DNA of 56,909 bases, from positions 1 through 56,909 of the forward strand of contig JAAAJB010000179.1 in assembly GCA_016098155.1 (NCBI GenBank), written 5' to 3'. This document shows, one piece after another, positions 41,835 to 53,200 of this stretch. Numbering within the stretch: the first letter of the stretch is position 1; every line of letters begins with the position of its first letter. The position numbers were made by a program, and so were the translations under genes. Under the pieces are notes generated by a model. It did not search any database, had not been told where the DNA came from, and worked only from the letters and a program-made list of their open reading frames with translations. This DNA is from Actinomortierella ambigua. Lineage: Eukaryota > Mortierellomycota > Mortierellomycetes > Mortierellales > Mortierellaceae.

Positions 41835-43248
41835 ATGTCATCTGTTGAACGCGACGACTTTTTGTCGTCGGCCGCACCCACCTACTCGGACACCTACGGC
41901 AACCCCTTTGAGACCAACATTCCCCTCAGGATGGAGTCGCCTGCCATCGAGCCGGACGATGTACCATTGCCTGGTCAGCCCAGGACCGCGTCCAGGGGCT
42001 CGCCCAAGGCGTCCACCAGCCCAGCAATGAACACTCTTCCATCAGTCTCGGGCACATTAGGATCATCAACAACGACATCGGCATCTTCGGCGGCCGCTGC
42101 CCTGTCAGGCAACCTCGGAGTCGGTCAGGCTTCGATGAGCAGTCCTATCGATACCTTGGACGAGCCTGTCACGGAGACGCTGGTGAGTGTTTTTTTTGGC
42201 GACGACAGGAAAGGATGCGGGATTCTACCCTGCATGACGATGGCAATGGCGAGGACGATACTATATCACTGTGGATGAATCAAGTGAACACACGAACCCT
42301 TCTTTGACGCTGACCTTCTCCGCTATGGTTCTCCTCATTGAACTATGGGGGTTACATTTTTTTATATGCTTAAATTTAGCTTCGTGATCTTCGTAACGTC
42401 GGTGCAAAGTTGAAGCAGGTTCTCTATCCCAAGGGCGGCAAGGATATTCTCAGAGATTGTACGTCCTTACTTCCGTCCTTTCGTGGCTCTGCAATGGGAG
42501 AACAGGACCAGAACTAGACGTGAAAACTGCCTGGATGTGCGTGCGGAGCAGCTTTCCCTGGCTGTGGTCTGATCCTTTTCTTTATTCTTTTCATTCTTGT
42601 TTAACCATAGGGGATCTATGGGGACCTCTGCTTATGTGTCTGACATTGTCCATGTAAGGATAAAGGATACCGCGGGAATTGCAGGATCAAAACTTTTGTC
42701 GAGAGGACCGGCTTACTGACTTTTGTCTATACTATTGTTGCCCTTGTAACGCGATTAGTGTCCTGAGCTTCCGTGCACCTCAGGACCAGGCGATCACAGT
42801 CTTTACATGGATCTTTGTCATTGTCTGGATCGGCTCTGCGATCGTCACTATCAACGCCAAGCTCCTGGGTGGTCGAGTGTATGTTTTTTTTTGTTGCTTT
42901 GGCCTTTTGAACGACTCTTGTGAGAGGGAGACTTTCAGCATGGATTCAAGACTAATAACGAACCCTTGCGTTTTTTTTTGGGCCTCCTTGAACGATAATA
43001 GGTCCTTCTTTCAGAGTGTCTGTGTATTGGGATACTGTCTGTTCCCGCTGGTGATTGCGAGCGTGGTGACAGTTTTTGTGCCATCGATGATTGTACGAGG
43101 CCCATGCTGTCTGGCGGCATTTGGATGGGCGTCATGGGCATCGATAGGCTTCCTCTCTCACTCGAATTTGGCCAACCGACGAGCATTGGCGGTGTATCCA
43201 CTCATCTTGTTCTACTTTATTCTTGGCTGGATGATTTTGATTTCTTGA
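41835..43248 (+). CDS. YIPF6-type Yip1-domain Golgi membrane protein
   Basis: 278 residues from five exons: 41835-42182, 42380-42458, 42611-42653, 42759-42878, 43002-43248. All four introns have GT...AG borders, and the phases match across each join (0, 1, 2, 2). Exon 3 is only 43 nt. The joined core reads LRDLRNVGAKLKQVLYP, then LRDWDLWGPLLMCLTL, then FVIVWIGSAIVTINAKLLGG, and ends NRRALAVYPLILFYFILGWM, as in animal YIPF6. Yip1-family proteins have five transmembrane helices, bind Rab GTPases and act in ER-Golgi traffic. The first 110 residues are Ser/Thr/Pro-rich and cytosolic. The gene starts 201 bases after the oxidase stop. Confidence 0.88.
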
Positions 43249-43854
43249 AGCAACGGTTCCTTTGCCTATGTGGGGCTTGAACAGGAAGAATACAAGAAGA
43301 GAGACGGAGAATGAGAGAGAAAGAGAGAGAAAGAGAGCTGATAAAACCCACGCATACCTTGACTTGAATATCACTGCCAGGGCCAACCAAGAATAAAAAA
43401 AATGTTTGGAAATGTGTCTGTCCCAAGTGTTGCATAGCATGTGTGGCACCCCATGCATCGTACAAGACAAAGCTCACCACCCGGCCCGTGATGTCTAATT
43501 GATTTAATGCTGTGCGTGTTGACAGAGTGCTTGAATGAGATGCTCAAAGGCGGTTGAGCCGCATGAGAACTTTAGGTCCGAGAGCTGCATGGCTTGTAGA
43601 CGATAATCAAAGCCCAGAACCCTGTTCGGCAGCTGATTATTCTTGTTTCAGGACCTGTCAGGGACGGGTACTTGAGGAAAAGTCGTGTCCCGCGAACGAG
43701 CTAGACAAAAAAAAGAGGTGGATGCTTACGCCCTTTGCAGTTTGACATTATTGCTCACCACCAATTGTTCACGGCTTGCTGCACAAATCGACCTTGGTCG
43801 ACCATGTCCAGTACATCAGAGCTGTAGTGGCTTGTTAGGTACACACTACGGCTT
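43249..43854. other. Intergenic; 3' flank of YIPF6-type gene and upstream of Kre9-like gene
   Basis: GA-rich run at 43300-43338. No gene or RNA feature recognised. Confidence 0.5.
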
Positions 43855-43862
43855 CATAAAAG
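43855..43862 (+). promoter_or_regulatory. TATA-like box of the Kre9-like gene
   Basis: CATAAAAG lies 164 bases upstream of the start at 44019, followed by a strongly pyrimidine-rich leader with a C10 run. Confidence 0.5.
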
Positions 43863-44018
43863 AGCCAACTCCAGGGGGTCACAACTCTTTTTTTTTCTTT
43901 TCTTGTTCCCTCAGTACCCCTCCACCCACAGGATTGACTCCTTCCCTTTCCTCCTCTACACCTTCCTACACTCTATCGACTCCCCCCCCCCCTTCCCTTC
44001 CTTTTCCTCATTCCCGCC

Positions 44019-44612
44019 ATGCGCTTCACTCTTCTCGCTACTGCTGCCTCGCTGATGACAGCTTGCCTGGTCTACGCCCAGGCCACGACCGCTGCCTACC
44101 CAACCGTGCCCAACGCCGGCACCAAGTGGAAGGCCGGCTCGACGGTCAAGGTCGAGTGGAAGCTGACCGACCCCGCGAACAAGACGCCGATGTCCATCCG
44201 TCTGTACCACGGCGAACCCACGCACCTGACAGAGGATGCCACCCTTGGTGCCGGTGAGGCCGGAGCGACGTCGGCCCAGGTCACTCTGCCCACTAACCTG
44301 ACGTCCGATTGGTATGCCGTCCGTGTCGGTGAGGACGACTCGTACTCGCACTACTTCATCATCCAGGGCACCGGCGCCATCCCCACCGGCGCCCCTCCCG
44401 GTGCCAACTCCACCGCCTTGCCCACCTCCTCCGCCTTGCCCACCTCGACCTTGCCCGCGACCACCACGTCTGCCTCTGCCACGGCTTCCGTCACGAACCC
44501 TTCGGCCACCAAGCCTGCCGGGGCCTCGCCCACGGGTGCTGCTGGCGCGCTCAAGGCTGGTTCCTTGGCGATGGGCGCTGCTGCTGTTGTTGCTGCTGCC
44601 TTTGCCTTCTAA
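44019..44612 (+). CDS. Kre9/Knh1-type Ser/Thr-rich GPI-anchored wall protein
   Basis: 197 residues, single exon. A signal peptide (MRFTLLATAASLMTACLVYA) is followed by a beta-rich domain (about 23-118) with the pattern of the Kre9/Knh1 N-terminal family: AGTKWKAGSTVKVEWKL, then a YAVRVGEDDSYSHYF segment. A Thr/Ser/Pro/Ala stalk (about 120-170) is a likely O-glycosylation region. A C-terminal hydrophobic tail (LAMGAAAVVAAAFAF) after small residues fits a GPI signal. Such proteins sit at the outer membrane face or wall and in yeast support beta-1,6-glucan. Strong codon bias toward C-ending codons (GCC, ACC) hints at high expression. A possible AATAAA polyadenylation signal is at 44854. Confidence 0.85.
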   Translation: MRFTLLATAASLMTACLVYAQATTAAYPTVPNAGTKWKAGSTVKVEWKLTDPANKTPMSIRLYHGEPTHLTEDATLGAGEAGATSAQVTLPTNLTSDWYAVRVGEDDSYSHYFIIQGTGAIPTGAPPGANSTALPTSSALPTSTLPATTTSASATASVTNPSATKPAGASPTGAAGALKAGSLAMGAAAVVAAAFAF

Positions 44613-44931
44613 AAGAAGAACAAGAAGTAACACAAAAGCCCTTTGGAATGAGTGTTTTTTCTTTGGGGGAGGGGGGCGGTAGGGGGGCCACAAAAGACTG
44701 GTTTCTTTTGCTCTCCCTTCTCTCCCCCCCCTGCCGCTTCTCTCAACCCCCCCTTCCTGGTTGGCTACCTCCTGCTTCTCATTCTTTTTCTCCCCTCCTT
44801 TTATTTCCCTTGACAATGTCCTCCCATCTCCTTTTGCGACGAAGCAAAGTAATAATAAATATATTGTACGTCCCATCGGTCTCTTCCATACAGATCTCCA
44901 GCTGTCAATTACTTGTTTTCCACGGAGACAG

Positions 44932-44963
<32 letters not shown>

Positions 44964-46028
44964 TGTGTGTGTGAGAGAGAGAGACAGAGAGGGAGAGAGA
45001 GCGAGAGAGAGAGGTGTTGTACACAGCACCACAGATCGGCTCAAGGAAAAAAAAGGGCAGTGTACTGTACCTCTCTGTTTTTGTTTGGAGCATTTGCCTG
45101 AGGCTGTTTGGTGTGTTAGTGTGTCTATGTGCGTGCTCTCAACTATCACGAATACTCTAAAAGCAGTGGGGCATGGATGGACAAGACAGCGATTGGTACC
45201 TGCTGTGTTTTAGGGCGATGAAATGGTGAGCACACACACACTTTTTGGCCCTATCTTTTCACTATGCATAAACCACAGAGTCCATTTTTCTTTCTCTCTC
45301 TTTCCGCTTATCATTGCTCTGCTGGATGGTGTTTCAATTGTACTTTTCAGATGGGAAAGCGGAGGGAGGATTCATCATCCAACCCCCCTATCCTCTTTCC
45401 CGCGGGGAGGGGGGTGGTAGTGAGAGCAGAGGATCAAAAATGGTGGAGGTGAAAAAATAGGTTGATGTGGTGCCTGGACCAAAATTGCTGGTTACACAAT
45501 TCCCGAAAAAGGCGTCAGTTGGACAGTTTTACTCAAATTTGCTCAAACTCTTTCTAATTCGGGCGTTTGGGGGTGTGATTGGACGATTGGTCCCAAATCT
45601 CCTTTCTCTCTCCTCTCTCCTCTCCTCTCTCTCTCTCTCTCTCTCATATAGTTGAGCGCTCGCCACATTCATGCTGAGCAAGCAGTGCTTGTCCTTGCAC
45701 CCCAACTACGAGGGTTGGTCAGAGCGTCGACTCTGAACAGCAATCATATTAAAAAAAAAAGGAGTACATGTGAATACAAAGAAGACAAATAGCTCGTATT
45801 ACAAAGGCTGAACATGTGTGTACACTCTTTCAACACGATTTGCTCCTCGTGGGAACACACAGCTCGTAATATACATGCGTGAAGGAAGGGTTGATTGGGT
45901 TTCTCGTAGTATGCAAAATCACGCAAAGAAAAAAAAGCAAAAAACAAAAAACATAAGTAGATGGGAGGTGGAGGCGGAGAGGGGAGGTAGAAACCAGAAA
46001 GACATAGAGAGGAAGGAGAGGGTATGCT
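44613..46028. other. Intergenic between convergent genes
   Basis: 3' flanks of the Kre9-like gene (plus) and of the Gln-rich coiled-coil gene (minus). Contains a composite microsatellite at 44935-45014 and (CT)n at 45625-45645. No gene supported. Confidence 0.5.
44935..45014. repeat. Composite (GT)n/(GA)n microsatellite
   Basis: Alternating blocks of GT and GA units: GAGAGT, (GT)n, (GA)n, (GT)n, (GA)n, GGGAGAGAGC and GAGAGAGAG. The block GTGTGTGTGTGAGAGAGA recurs, which suggests slippage plus internal duplication. Confidence 0.9.
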
Positions 46029-48824
46029 TCACGGCCTTTGATGCGCAGGATGGGCTCGATCCATCGAGGGCTTCATCGCAGATCCTCGGCGAGCCAAAGG
46101 CCTGTTTCGCCGGTTGGTAGATTCGCGCAGCAGGGATTCTTGGGACGGAACCCCCTTGTGGGCGGGAGTGGTAGGCTTGAAGGGGGGACAGTCTTGGAAC
46201 AAGACTTGACGGGCAGCAGCGGGGGTGGCGGATTTAGGCGGCAACATGTCCCGGGAGGGAACATCCTTCATGGTGGCAGCGATAGCATCGACGGTAGAGG
46301 TAGGGGCAGACATGGTATCCCCCGATGTCATTATCGTGATGATGGTAGTTTTGTCCGTGGCAGTGGAGATAGAGCAGGTGGCGCGCGTGAGACTTGCAGA
46401 AGAGGGTCCGCCAGTGGGTGACCACGATGTAGACGATGATGACGATGGAGGCGTGTCATTGCTGCTATCGTCCCTGTTCTTCCTGATCTCTCTGTGTAGT
46501 CTGGTAACCTCTTTCTTTTCTTCTCTCACGGATGTCCTCAGCATCTCCTGTTGTGTCCAGAGGCGCATGTCATTCATATCTTCATCCTGAACCTCAATAC
46601 CCATGGTATCGTTGTCGACGCTTGTATCGTCTGAGGATATATCAGGAAGAACAGATACTGATAAAGCAGATTCGCACGCATCATCATCATCATCATCATC
46701 ATCATCATATACCTCGATCACTTGTGGCTGCGTCTTGACGCGTTTGGCTTCCGGTCCGCTCAAGTCATCGCCTACCTTATTCCCTTTTCTCTGCTGGGCC
46801 ACGAGCACAGCCTCTGGCGATCGTTTCTGGACCCGTGATGGCTGTGACGATGCAGAGGATGGTTGTGGGTGCAGAGTTGGCGAAGGGTCAGGCGGTGACT
46901 CGAGCGATGGATGACAGGGCAGAGTCTTGCGGGGTGCGATTTTGGACGATGATGGCTCGGGCGCTGGACGAACTAGAGGCTTGTACCGTGGGCCGTCTGA
47001 CGAAAGAGAGTCGGGTGCTGGACGAGTCTGATGACTGTTGCGTGTGCCTTCGGGCGACGACGAGTTGGGTGCCACATGAGCCAGAGGCCTGTGGTGGCGT
47101 GGGCCTTCAAATGACAGCGATGGGTCGGGTGTTGGATGAGGTAGAGGCTTCTGGCGCTTGGGCGCTGACGACGAAGACTTGTGACGGGCGCTCTCCGACG
47201 ACAATGGTGACATGTCTGATGTGGTTGTTGTTGATGACACCGACTCGCTGGACAAGAGATGCTTGGCAGTAATTGATGTGGTTCTGGCGCGTCCGGACTG
47301 CGAGTCGAGACGCATGTGAGCTGGAGATTCATGTGGCACTGGGGTTGGTCCTATTGCCTTTGGAGAGGAAGGACGTGCAGGCACAGCGGAGGTCTTTGCA
47401 GCAGGAGAGGCCATTGCAGATGGTGTCGAGAGCGATGCAGATGCGGGCAATGGTGCGGGTACAGGTGGGGATACTGACGTGGCTGCCTGTAGAGTCGGAA
47501 GCGGATTGACGGGCGCAACTGACATGGATCCAGTAGATCTACTACTGCGGCCATGGCTACCCTTGTCACCTGCTGAAGCAGCGGCAACAGCTCCACAGGA
47601 GGTGGGAGAAGCGGCTTGTCTGGGATCGGTCCAATCAGCCAGACTCTTGAGCTTTGTGATGTTTCTCCGATTAGCATCGGTACATTCACGGAGTTTGCTG
47701 AGGCCGTGTTTGATGCTGAGGGTGTCTTTCCTCAAAGACTCGATGGCCGACTGCATCTGGCCAATGATGGCCTCTTGTGGTTGGGTGGTGGTGGTGGTGG
47801 TCAATTGTTGCGGTTGCTCTTGCAACTGTTGTGGCTGTTGTTGCAGATGCTCTTGAAGCTGCTGTTGATGTAGTCTGAGTTCCTGTAGCTGTTGATCATA
47901 GAGCCCGAGTCGATCCTGTAACTTTTGCTGATGTTGGGATTGTTCTGAAAGCTGCCGCTGCTGTTTCTCTACTAGCTGTTGCTGTTTCTCTAGTAGCTGT
48001 TGCTGTTTATCGAGCTGTTCACGTTGCTCTTTGTCTTGTCGTTCCTGTTGCAGCAGTTTTTCTTGTTGAGCTATCTGAAGCTGGTGTTGCAACCGCTCGT
48101 TCCATTGCAACTGCAGAGCCTGCACCTGAAGCTGCACCACTTGTTCCGGCCGCACCAGCTGCTGCGTCAGCTGTCGATTTTTCTGCTGTTCTTGATCCAG
48201 GGCGCCGACGGCCTCGATCAGCAAGTTGATGCGTTTCCAGACTTCATCATGGCATCCACTAGCACAGGCGGGTATGGGGGCTTGAAGCGAGTTCAGCAGC
48301 GTCGACACGATGGCCTCAGAGCGCGAGGGCGAGTGTGCTGCAGGTGCTGGAGTGGTTGCAAACGATTGGGTGCTTGCAGGATCGATATTCGACAGTGTTT
48401 CTGGAAGAGCCCAAGTATGGACAGATGTGAGAGCAGCTTGGGTCTGTCGGTCGGGGTGTCCTGAAAGTGGTGGTTGAGACGTAGCACGGTCTGCGGGAGA
48501 ACGCGAGAGTGTGGCAGGGTCGCCGTCTGTCTTAAGACGCAACGATGCTTCCAGATGGCTTGCGGCAGGCTCCGGCGACAGGGAAGAGCGCGAGTCGCCC
48601 GGCGACAGGGGTGGGGTATGCGTAGAGCAGGAGAAGGGAGAGGCGACCAGACTAGCAGGGCTTCGACTACGATGGTCAGCGGCGCTATTGATGGTGATAT
48701 TGCTATTGTTATAGTGGTGGTGGCGAGCGCGGTGGGGTGCAGGGTCATCAGGTTGACTGTCCGGTTGGCCTCCATGGATGTGCCGGGAGTCTTCCGGTCC
48801 TCGATCCTGATTGATAACGGTCAT
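46029..48824 (-). CDS. Gln-rich coiled-coil protein of unknown function
   Basis: 931 residues from the ATG at 48824, one uninterrupted frame. No family is recognised. Order of parts: a Ser/Pro/His-rich N-terminus; a short ordered segment near 185-215 (EVWKRINLLIEAVGALDQEQ); a long Gln/Leu/Glu coiled coil (about 205-345; KQQQLLEKQQQLVEKQ); a second short helix (QSAIESLRKDTLSIKHGLSK); a long Ser/Pro/Thr-rich disordered region with several repeats of the type PAPDSLSSDGPRYK; an acidic run of nine Asp (near 705); a helical segment (QEMLRTSVREEKKEVTRLHR); and a basic tail. The two helices flanked by disorder suggest a scaffold or chromatin-type protein. Low-complexity length makes homology by eye unreliable. 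An upstream exon cannot be excluded. Confidence 0.7.
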   Translation of the reverse strand: MTVINQDRGPEDSRHIHGGQPDSQPDDPAPHRARHHHYNNSNITINSAADHRSRSPASLVASPFSCSTHTPPLSPGDSRSSLSPEPAASHLEASLRLKTDGDPATLSRSPADRATSQPPLSGHPDRQTQAALTSVHTWALPETLSNIDPASTQSFATTPAPAAHSPSRSEAIVSTLLNSLQAPIPACASGCHDEVWKRINLLIEAVGALDQEQQKNRQLTQQLVRPEQVVQLQVQALQLQWNERLQHQLQIAQQEKLLQQERQDKEQREQLDKQQQLLEKQQQLVEKQQRQLSEQSQHQQKLQDRLGLYDQQLQELRLHQQQLQEHLQQQPQQLQEQPQQLTTTTTTQPQEAIIGQMQSAIESLRKDTLSIKHGLSKLRECTDANRRNITKLKSLADWTDPRQAASPTSCGAVAAASAGDKGSHGRSSRSTGSMSVAPVNPLPTLQAATSVSPPVPAPLPASASLSTPSAMASPAAKTSAVPARPSSPKAIGPTPVPHESPAHMRLDSQSGRARTTSITAKHLLSSESVSSTTTTSDMSPLSSESARHKSSSSAPKRQKPLPHPTPDPSLSFEGPRHHRPLAHVAPNSSSPEGTRNSHQTRPAPDSLSSDGPRYKPLVRPAPEPSSSKIAPRKTLPCHPSLESPPDPSPTLHPQPSSASSQPSRVQKRSPEAVLVAQQRKGNKVGDDLSGPEAKRVKTQPQVIEVYDDDDDDDDDACESALSVSVLPDISSDDTSVDNDTMGIEVQDEDMNDMRLWTQQEMLRTSVREEKKEVTRLHREIRKNRDDSSNDTPPSSSSSTSWSPTGGPSSASLTRATCSISTATDKTTIITIMTSGDTMSAPTSTVDAIAATMKDVPSRDMLPPKSATPAAARQVLFQDCPPFKPTTPAHKGVPSQESLLRESTNRRNRPLARRGSAMKPSMDRAHPAHQRP

Positions 48825-49634
48825 GGGGTATTTCGGGAACAGGTGGGCCAGGTAGGGATACCAGGGAGCTGGAGGGGGGTGGGGGCCAGGGGGTACAAGG
48901 ATCAGGCTTCACGAGGTGTCCAAATATAGGGGCAACGTATGTTGGATAAAATTGTCGAGTGCTAGGGAGTCGGGGTATCACAAAAGGAGTCAGGATGAGT
49001 GGATGCTAGGGTATCAGGAGTCAGGAGTCAGGACGTTCGGGTGTTCGGGGGATGGTCAGATGGCTGGGTGGATGGTTGGTCAGTGTCAAGAAAAGAAGAT
49101 AGTGGGGGAAGGAGATGAAGAGCAGAAGAAAGAAAGGAAAGAAAGAAAGAGAAAACAATGGAAACGGACAAGCGAAAGGGGGTTGAGCACAAAGAAAAAA
49201 AAAAAACAACAACCAACAGAAACAATAGACGTACCATTTATTGTTTGAACTTTGTGTTCACACGTTCTTTTGTTGGCACATCTTCTCTCACGCCACTACT
49301 GGCACTTGTCGCACCTCTCACACCTCCTGTCGTTCTCTTTGAGGGGCGTGACATATCTCTCCACAGGAAGTGTACGCGGCATGTTTCTTCAAAAGAGCCT
49401 TCTTTGAGGGGGCTAAAGCAGGTGCGCGGGGGTGACTTGTGGCCTTTTGTCAGCCGATGAACAATGTGCAAGAGAGAGACGAGTGAGAGTGAGAGGGGAT
49501 AGACAGCGAGAAAAGAGGCTCTTTAAACCGCATTGTTTCTCAATTTTTGTGCCCCCCAACTCCCCTTGCCCTTCAGAAACCCAGAAACCATATTTTTTTT
49601 TTTGTCGCCATCTTGCAAATATAGTCCGCCACCA
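48825..49634. other. Divergent promoter region between the coiled-coil gene (-) and the Far11/STRIP gene (+)
   Basis: Contains short direct repeats of GGAGTCAGGA and GGTATCA near 48970-49032, then purine-rich DNA (49090-49200). No coding frame is supported. Confidence 0.5.
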
Positions 49635-50186
49635 ATGACTGATGCCAACCCAACCCAAGACTCAATCACGATGGCACAGCTCCGCAACTATGTCAATGCC
49701 TTGCCCTCGCGTCAGAAGGTACGGCGGCGTGGTCTCATCCCATCTGTCTAATCACATGGCTCTGTGTCGTAATTCTCACTTGTTAATTAATGCACCTCCA
49801 TTGTCTAGTCAGAACCTGTGCACTTCCAATATGACGATATGGATACCCTGCGCGGCGAGATTGACGAGTTTTTCAGTTACAAGGACGTGAGCACCTTTCA
49901 GCAGAATCAGGGATATTTCTCAAGGGATTACGATGAAAACTGGCTAACCAGCACGGTGTCCGACCGTGAGTCGTACTCTCAGTACCTTTTGGGATGTCTC
50001 GACCAAAAGACTGACGCCAAACGACTTCACGCGGCTAGACAGCTGATTTACATCTCTCAGGGATGCTATTCCAGTATTGCCGACGAAGATGAGCATGTGC
50101 ACTGGATCAAAGAGAACAACATTTTGCTCCGCAGACTCGGCGCTCTCTCCATCTATTACGACGCCTTGCGGATCGCGTGTGGCAAG

Positions 50187-50239
<53 letters not shown>

Positions 50240-53200
50240 TTTTTTTTTGTGACTATGGGCATAGACTTCCTCGAGGCCATCTGTCCTTGTTTTGATCCTA
50301 ACATTTTATGCTCATCAATGCCATCCTTCGGATAGACTTGTCACTGATCCTACCATGACACACGAAGTCGAGATATTCGTGACCTTGCTCTACATGCTTA
50401 TAGTCTCGCAGGAGAGCGATGGCCCATCTTACAAAACCTTTATGAAAGACGTAGGTACGGCATGGACAGAAGCAAAAGACACTAGCCGAATACCGTTGAC
50501 TGCAACTGAATTGTCAGTGCTTCTTCGCAATGTCGCTAACAAGAAAAATGGGTCATTTCCATATCCTGACCCCTAGCTTCATTGGAACCATCCTTATCTG
50601 TGTTTCTGTACGATCAAGTGACCCAGCGACAAGCAAAAGCTCCACAGAATTATCCCTTGAAAAAGGTCTTGCTCCTTCTCTGGAAAGCCCTGCGCACAAC
50701 ACTCGGAGGGTCGGAAGACTTTGCAGAGCTCAAGAACATTGCCAGGAAACTCTTGGGAAGCCAGCCTCTGGCGAGCTATGGACTCTCGCAAAAGGCCGAC
50801 CCTCTGGACTATGTTGCGTATCAGGACGAGATGAGTCAGAAATACCCTGCTTTCATTCCAACAACCACCCAGACGGACGCTGATGGTAGCGTCGAAGGCG
50901 ACATGCCAGTGTCGGCGTCTACTATAGCATCCATACTGCAGCACAAAACGGGGTCGAGCCTGCCATTCAAAGGAGGAAGCGGCCCGAATGGCAGCAACGG
51001 AGCAGGGAGCATCAACGGAGGATCATCGAAGCATGGCAAAGGGTACAACGGCGGAAACGGTATCCATGGTGGCTTTCAACCATTCATCTTTCCTGCAGCT
51101 TCGATGAACTCCTCTACACCTCGATCGATTCTTGAAGCCGAGGACCTCTTCAGTCGCAATATGTACATCTCGACAGCAACTCTTCAGACCTACTTCGAGA
51201 AGAGGCTCTTCCTCGAACGTCGACATTCCACGCTTGATATCGAGTACTTACAACAGCAACAACGGCAAATGAAAATACAGCAACAAAAGGGAGGATCCTC
51301 GCGACCACACTCTATGGCTAGTTTTTTCCATGGTGTTCCGAGTGATGATGATGCCTCAGATGGCGAGCAAGATCAGGGCGACAGCTCGACAGATGAACGA
51401 TTCAGAGTCACAAAGGAGGAGCGTGAGCGCCTTCAGAGAACTGAGCACATATATGTAAGTATAAAGTGTGACTCGAGCATGCCTATGATAGTGACTTATC
51501 GACGTTGTATCCAGGCATTGATCATCTGTTTCATTCCTATTTACTGTCATGTGGGCGACTCTATCACAAAACACGCAGAAAGAGACTGTACCAAGGATGG
51601 CTCAAATTCAAGTATCGCTCCTCAAGACACTGCTAGTCTGCATCAAAATCACAGGATCCCCAAACAACAAAGATGGGGGAGCTATGATGTCAAGCAGTAT
51701 GGGAGCCTCTTCCAACAACATCGCCTCCGGCGCATTGGAGTCTCTTCGGTTAGAGGTTGATGGGAAGGGCCCCGACAATGAGGCCTTGACGCGCGTGAAT
51801 GAATTGCGTGAGCACGAGATCATGGCCAAAGCAGTGGCAAGCATCCTGCTGTTACAACTCCAGCACTTTAAGATCTACCATGTCATGGCGTTCGAGTACG
51901 TGTGTCAGTTGCTGATCGACTCCAACTGTCTCCTACTGCTGCTCAAGATATTTGGCAATGCAGAGAACCCAGGCAACATCCATACGAAGAACGAGGTGAC
52001 CGAGTTCAATTTTTTCCAGAGCTGTTCGCTGATCCGTATGCTGCACGATGAACCAGACCCGGACCGCGCCTTAGACTCAATCCGTAGAGAAGCGCTGGAG
52101 GACCTAGGCGACCCTCTGCCTGCCAACTATGTTTGTCGTCGCAATATGTTCACCATCATCCATTTGCTCCGTGTCCTTCAAAAGTTGACAAAGCGCAAGA
52201 CTCATCGCATCCTGTTGTTGGTTCAGTACAAGAGCTCGGCGATCCTGAAGCGGCTCCTCAAGACCAACCAGCCCGACTTGCAGAGATACGTCTACAAAAC
52301 TCTCAAGAGCCAAGTGTCCTTTCTCGGTCGCAAGTGGCGCTCAAGTCATATGAAAGTCATTACTGGTATCTATCTCCACTGCAAGTCGCACCTTCGAGAT
52401 GACTGGATCTCAGGCGGCGCCGATGTCGAGCGGGACCTGGAGGACGCTCTGCCTGCGGAGCAGCACCTTCGGCAACTGATTCGGCACTACCACGATCGAG
52501 TTCACCCGAACGCATTGGTTCCGGACACTGGCATGTTGACAAAAGGTGGTCTTGGCGCAGGATCGACCAATCGACGGTATGACTGGCAGGAGATGTATGA
52601 TGCCCATGCATCATTGCCTGGTGTCATAATGCCTTCCGTGGCAACCACAGCAGGCTCTTCGGCTCAACCCCGGGCCGAGGGCGCCGAGGATGCATCCAAC
52701 AAATCTTCAACAACAGGGGCAGTCGAAGGGGATACCCAGGGTGAAGGCAGCAATTCCAGTCACACAAGCATGAGTGGCAACAACAAGAACAACAACAAGA
52801 ACAGCAGCAGCAGCAGCATTGGTGGTGGTAGCGATAACACCAACCTGATGATGATGCTTTCGATGGGTCGAGATCTTTCTTTGAGCAACATCGAGCTAGA
52901 GCCCGGGTTTGAGGATAATTACGAAGATTGGCTTGAAGCTGAGGTGTTTAGCGATGGGGCTTCGACTGTCTCATCATTGAATGACTGGCATGATTCTTTA
53001 GAGGACTTGACGACGAGCCTTCAAGACACTTCACTGGTCGATCCCACGTTCCAGCCCTCCCCGTACCTTGGCCCACTGGATCCATACCGAGGTGACACTA
53101 TTTCGATGACGGGTGGAGCAGGCGTACCAGGATGGGCCACACCGGCAGTGATGCCGTCGGATGATGAGGACGAATACCCGTGGCAGTCCCCAGCCGACGA

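Noticed and set aside
43956..45149. 397-codon minus-strand frame opposite the Kre9-like gene
   Set aside because: Crosses a microsatellite and is Gly/Arg-rich; the plus strand has signal peptide, domain and GPI tail.
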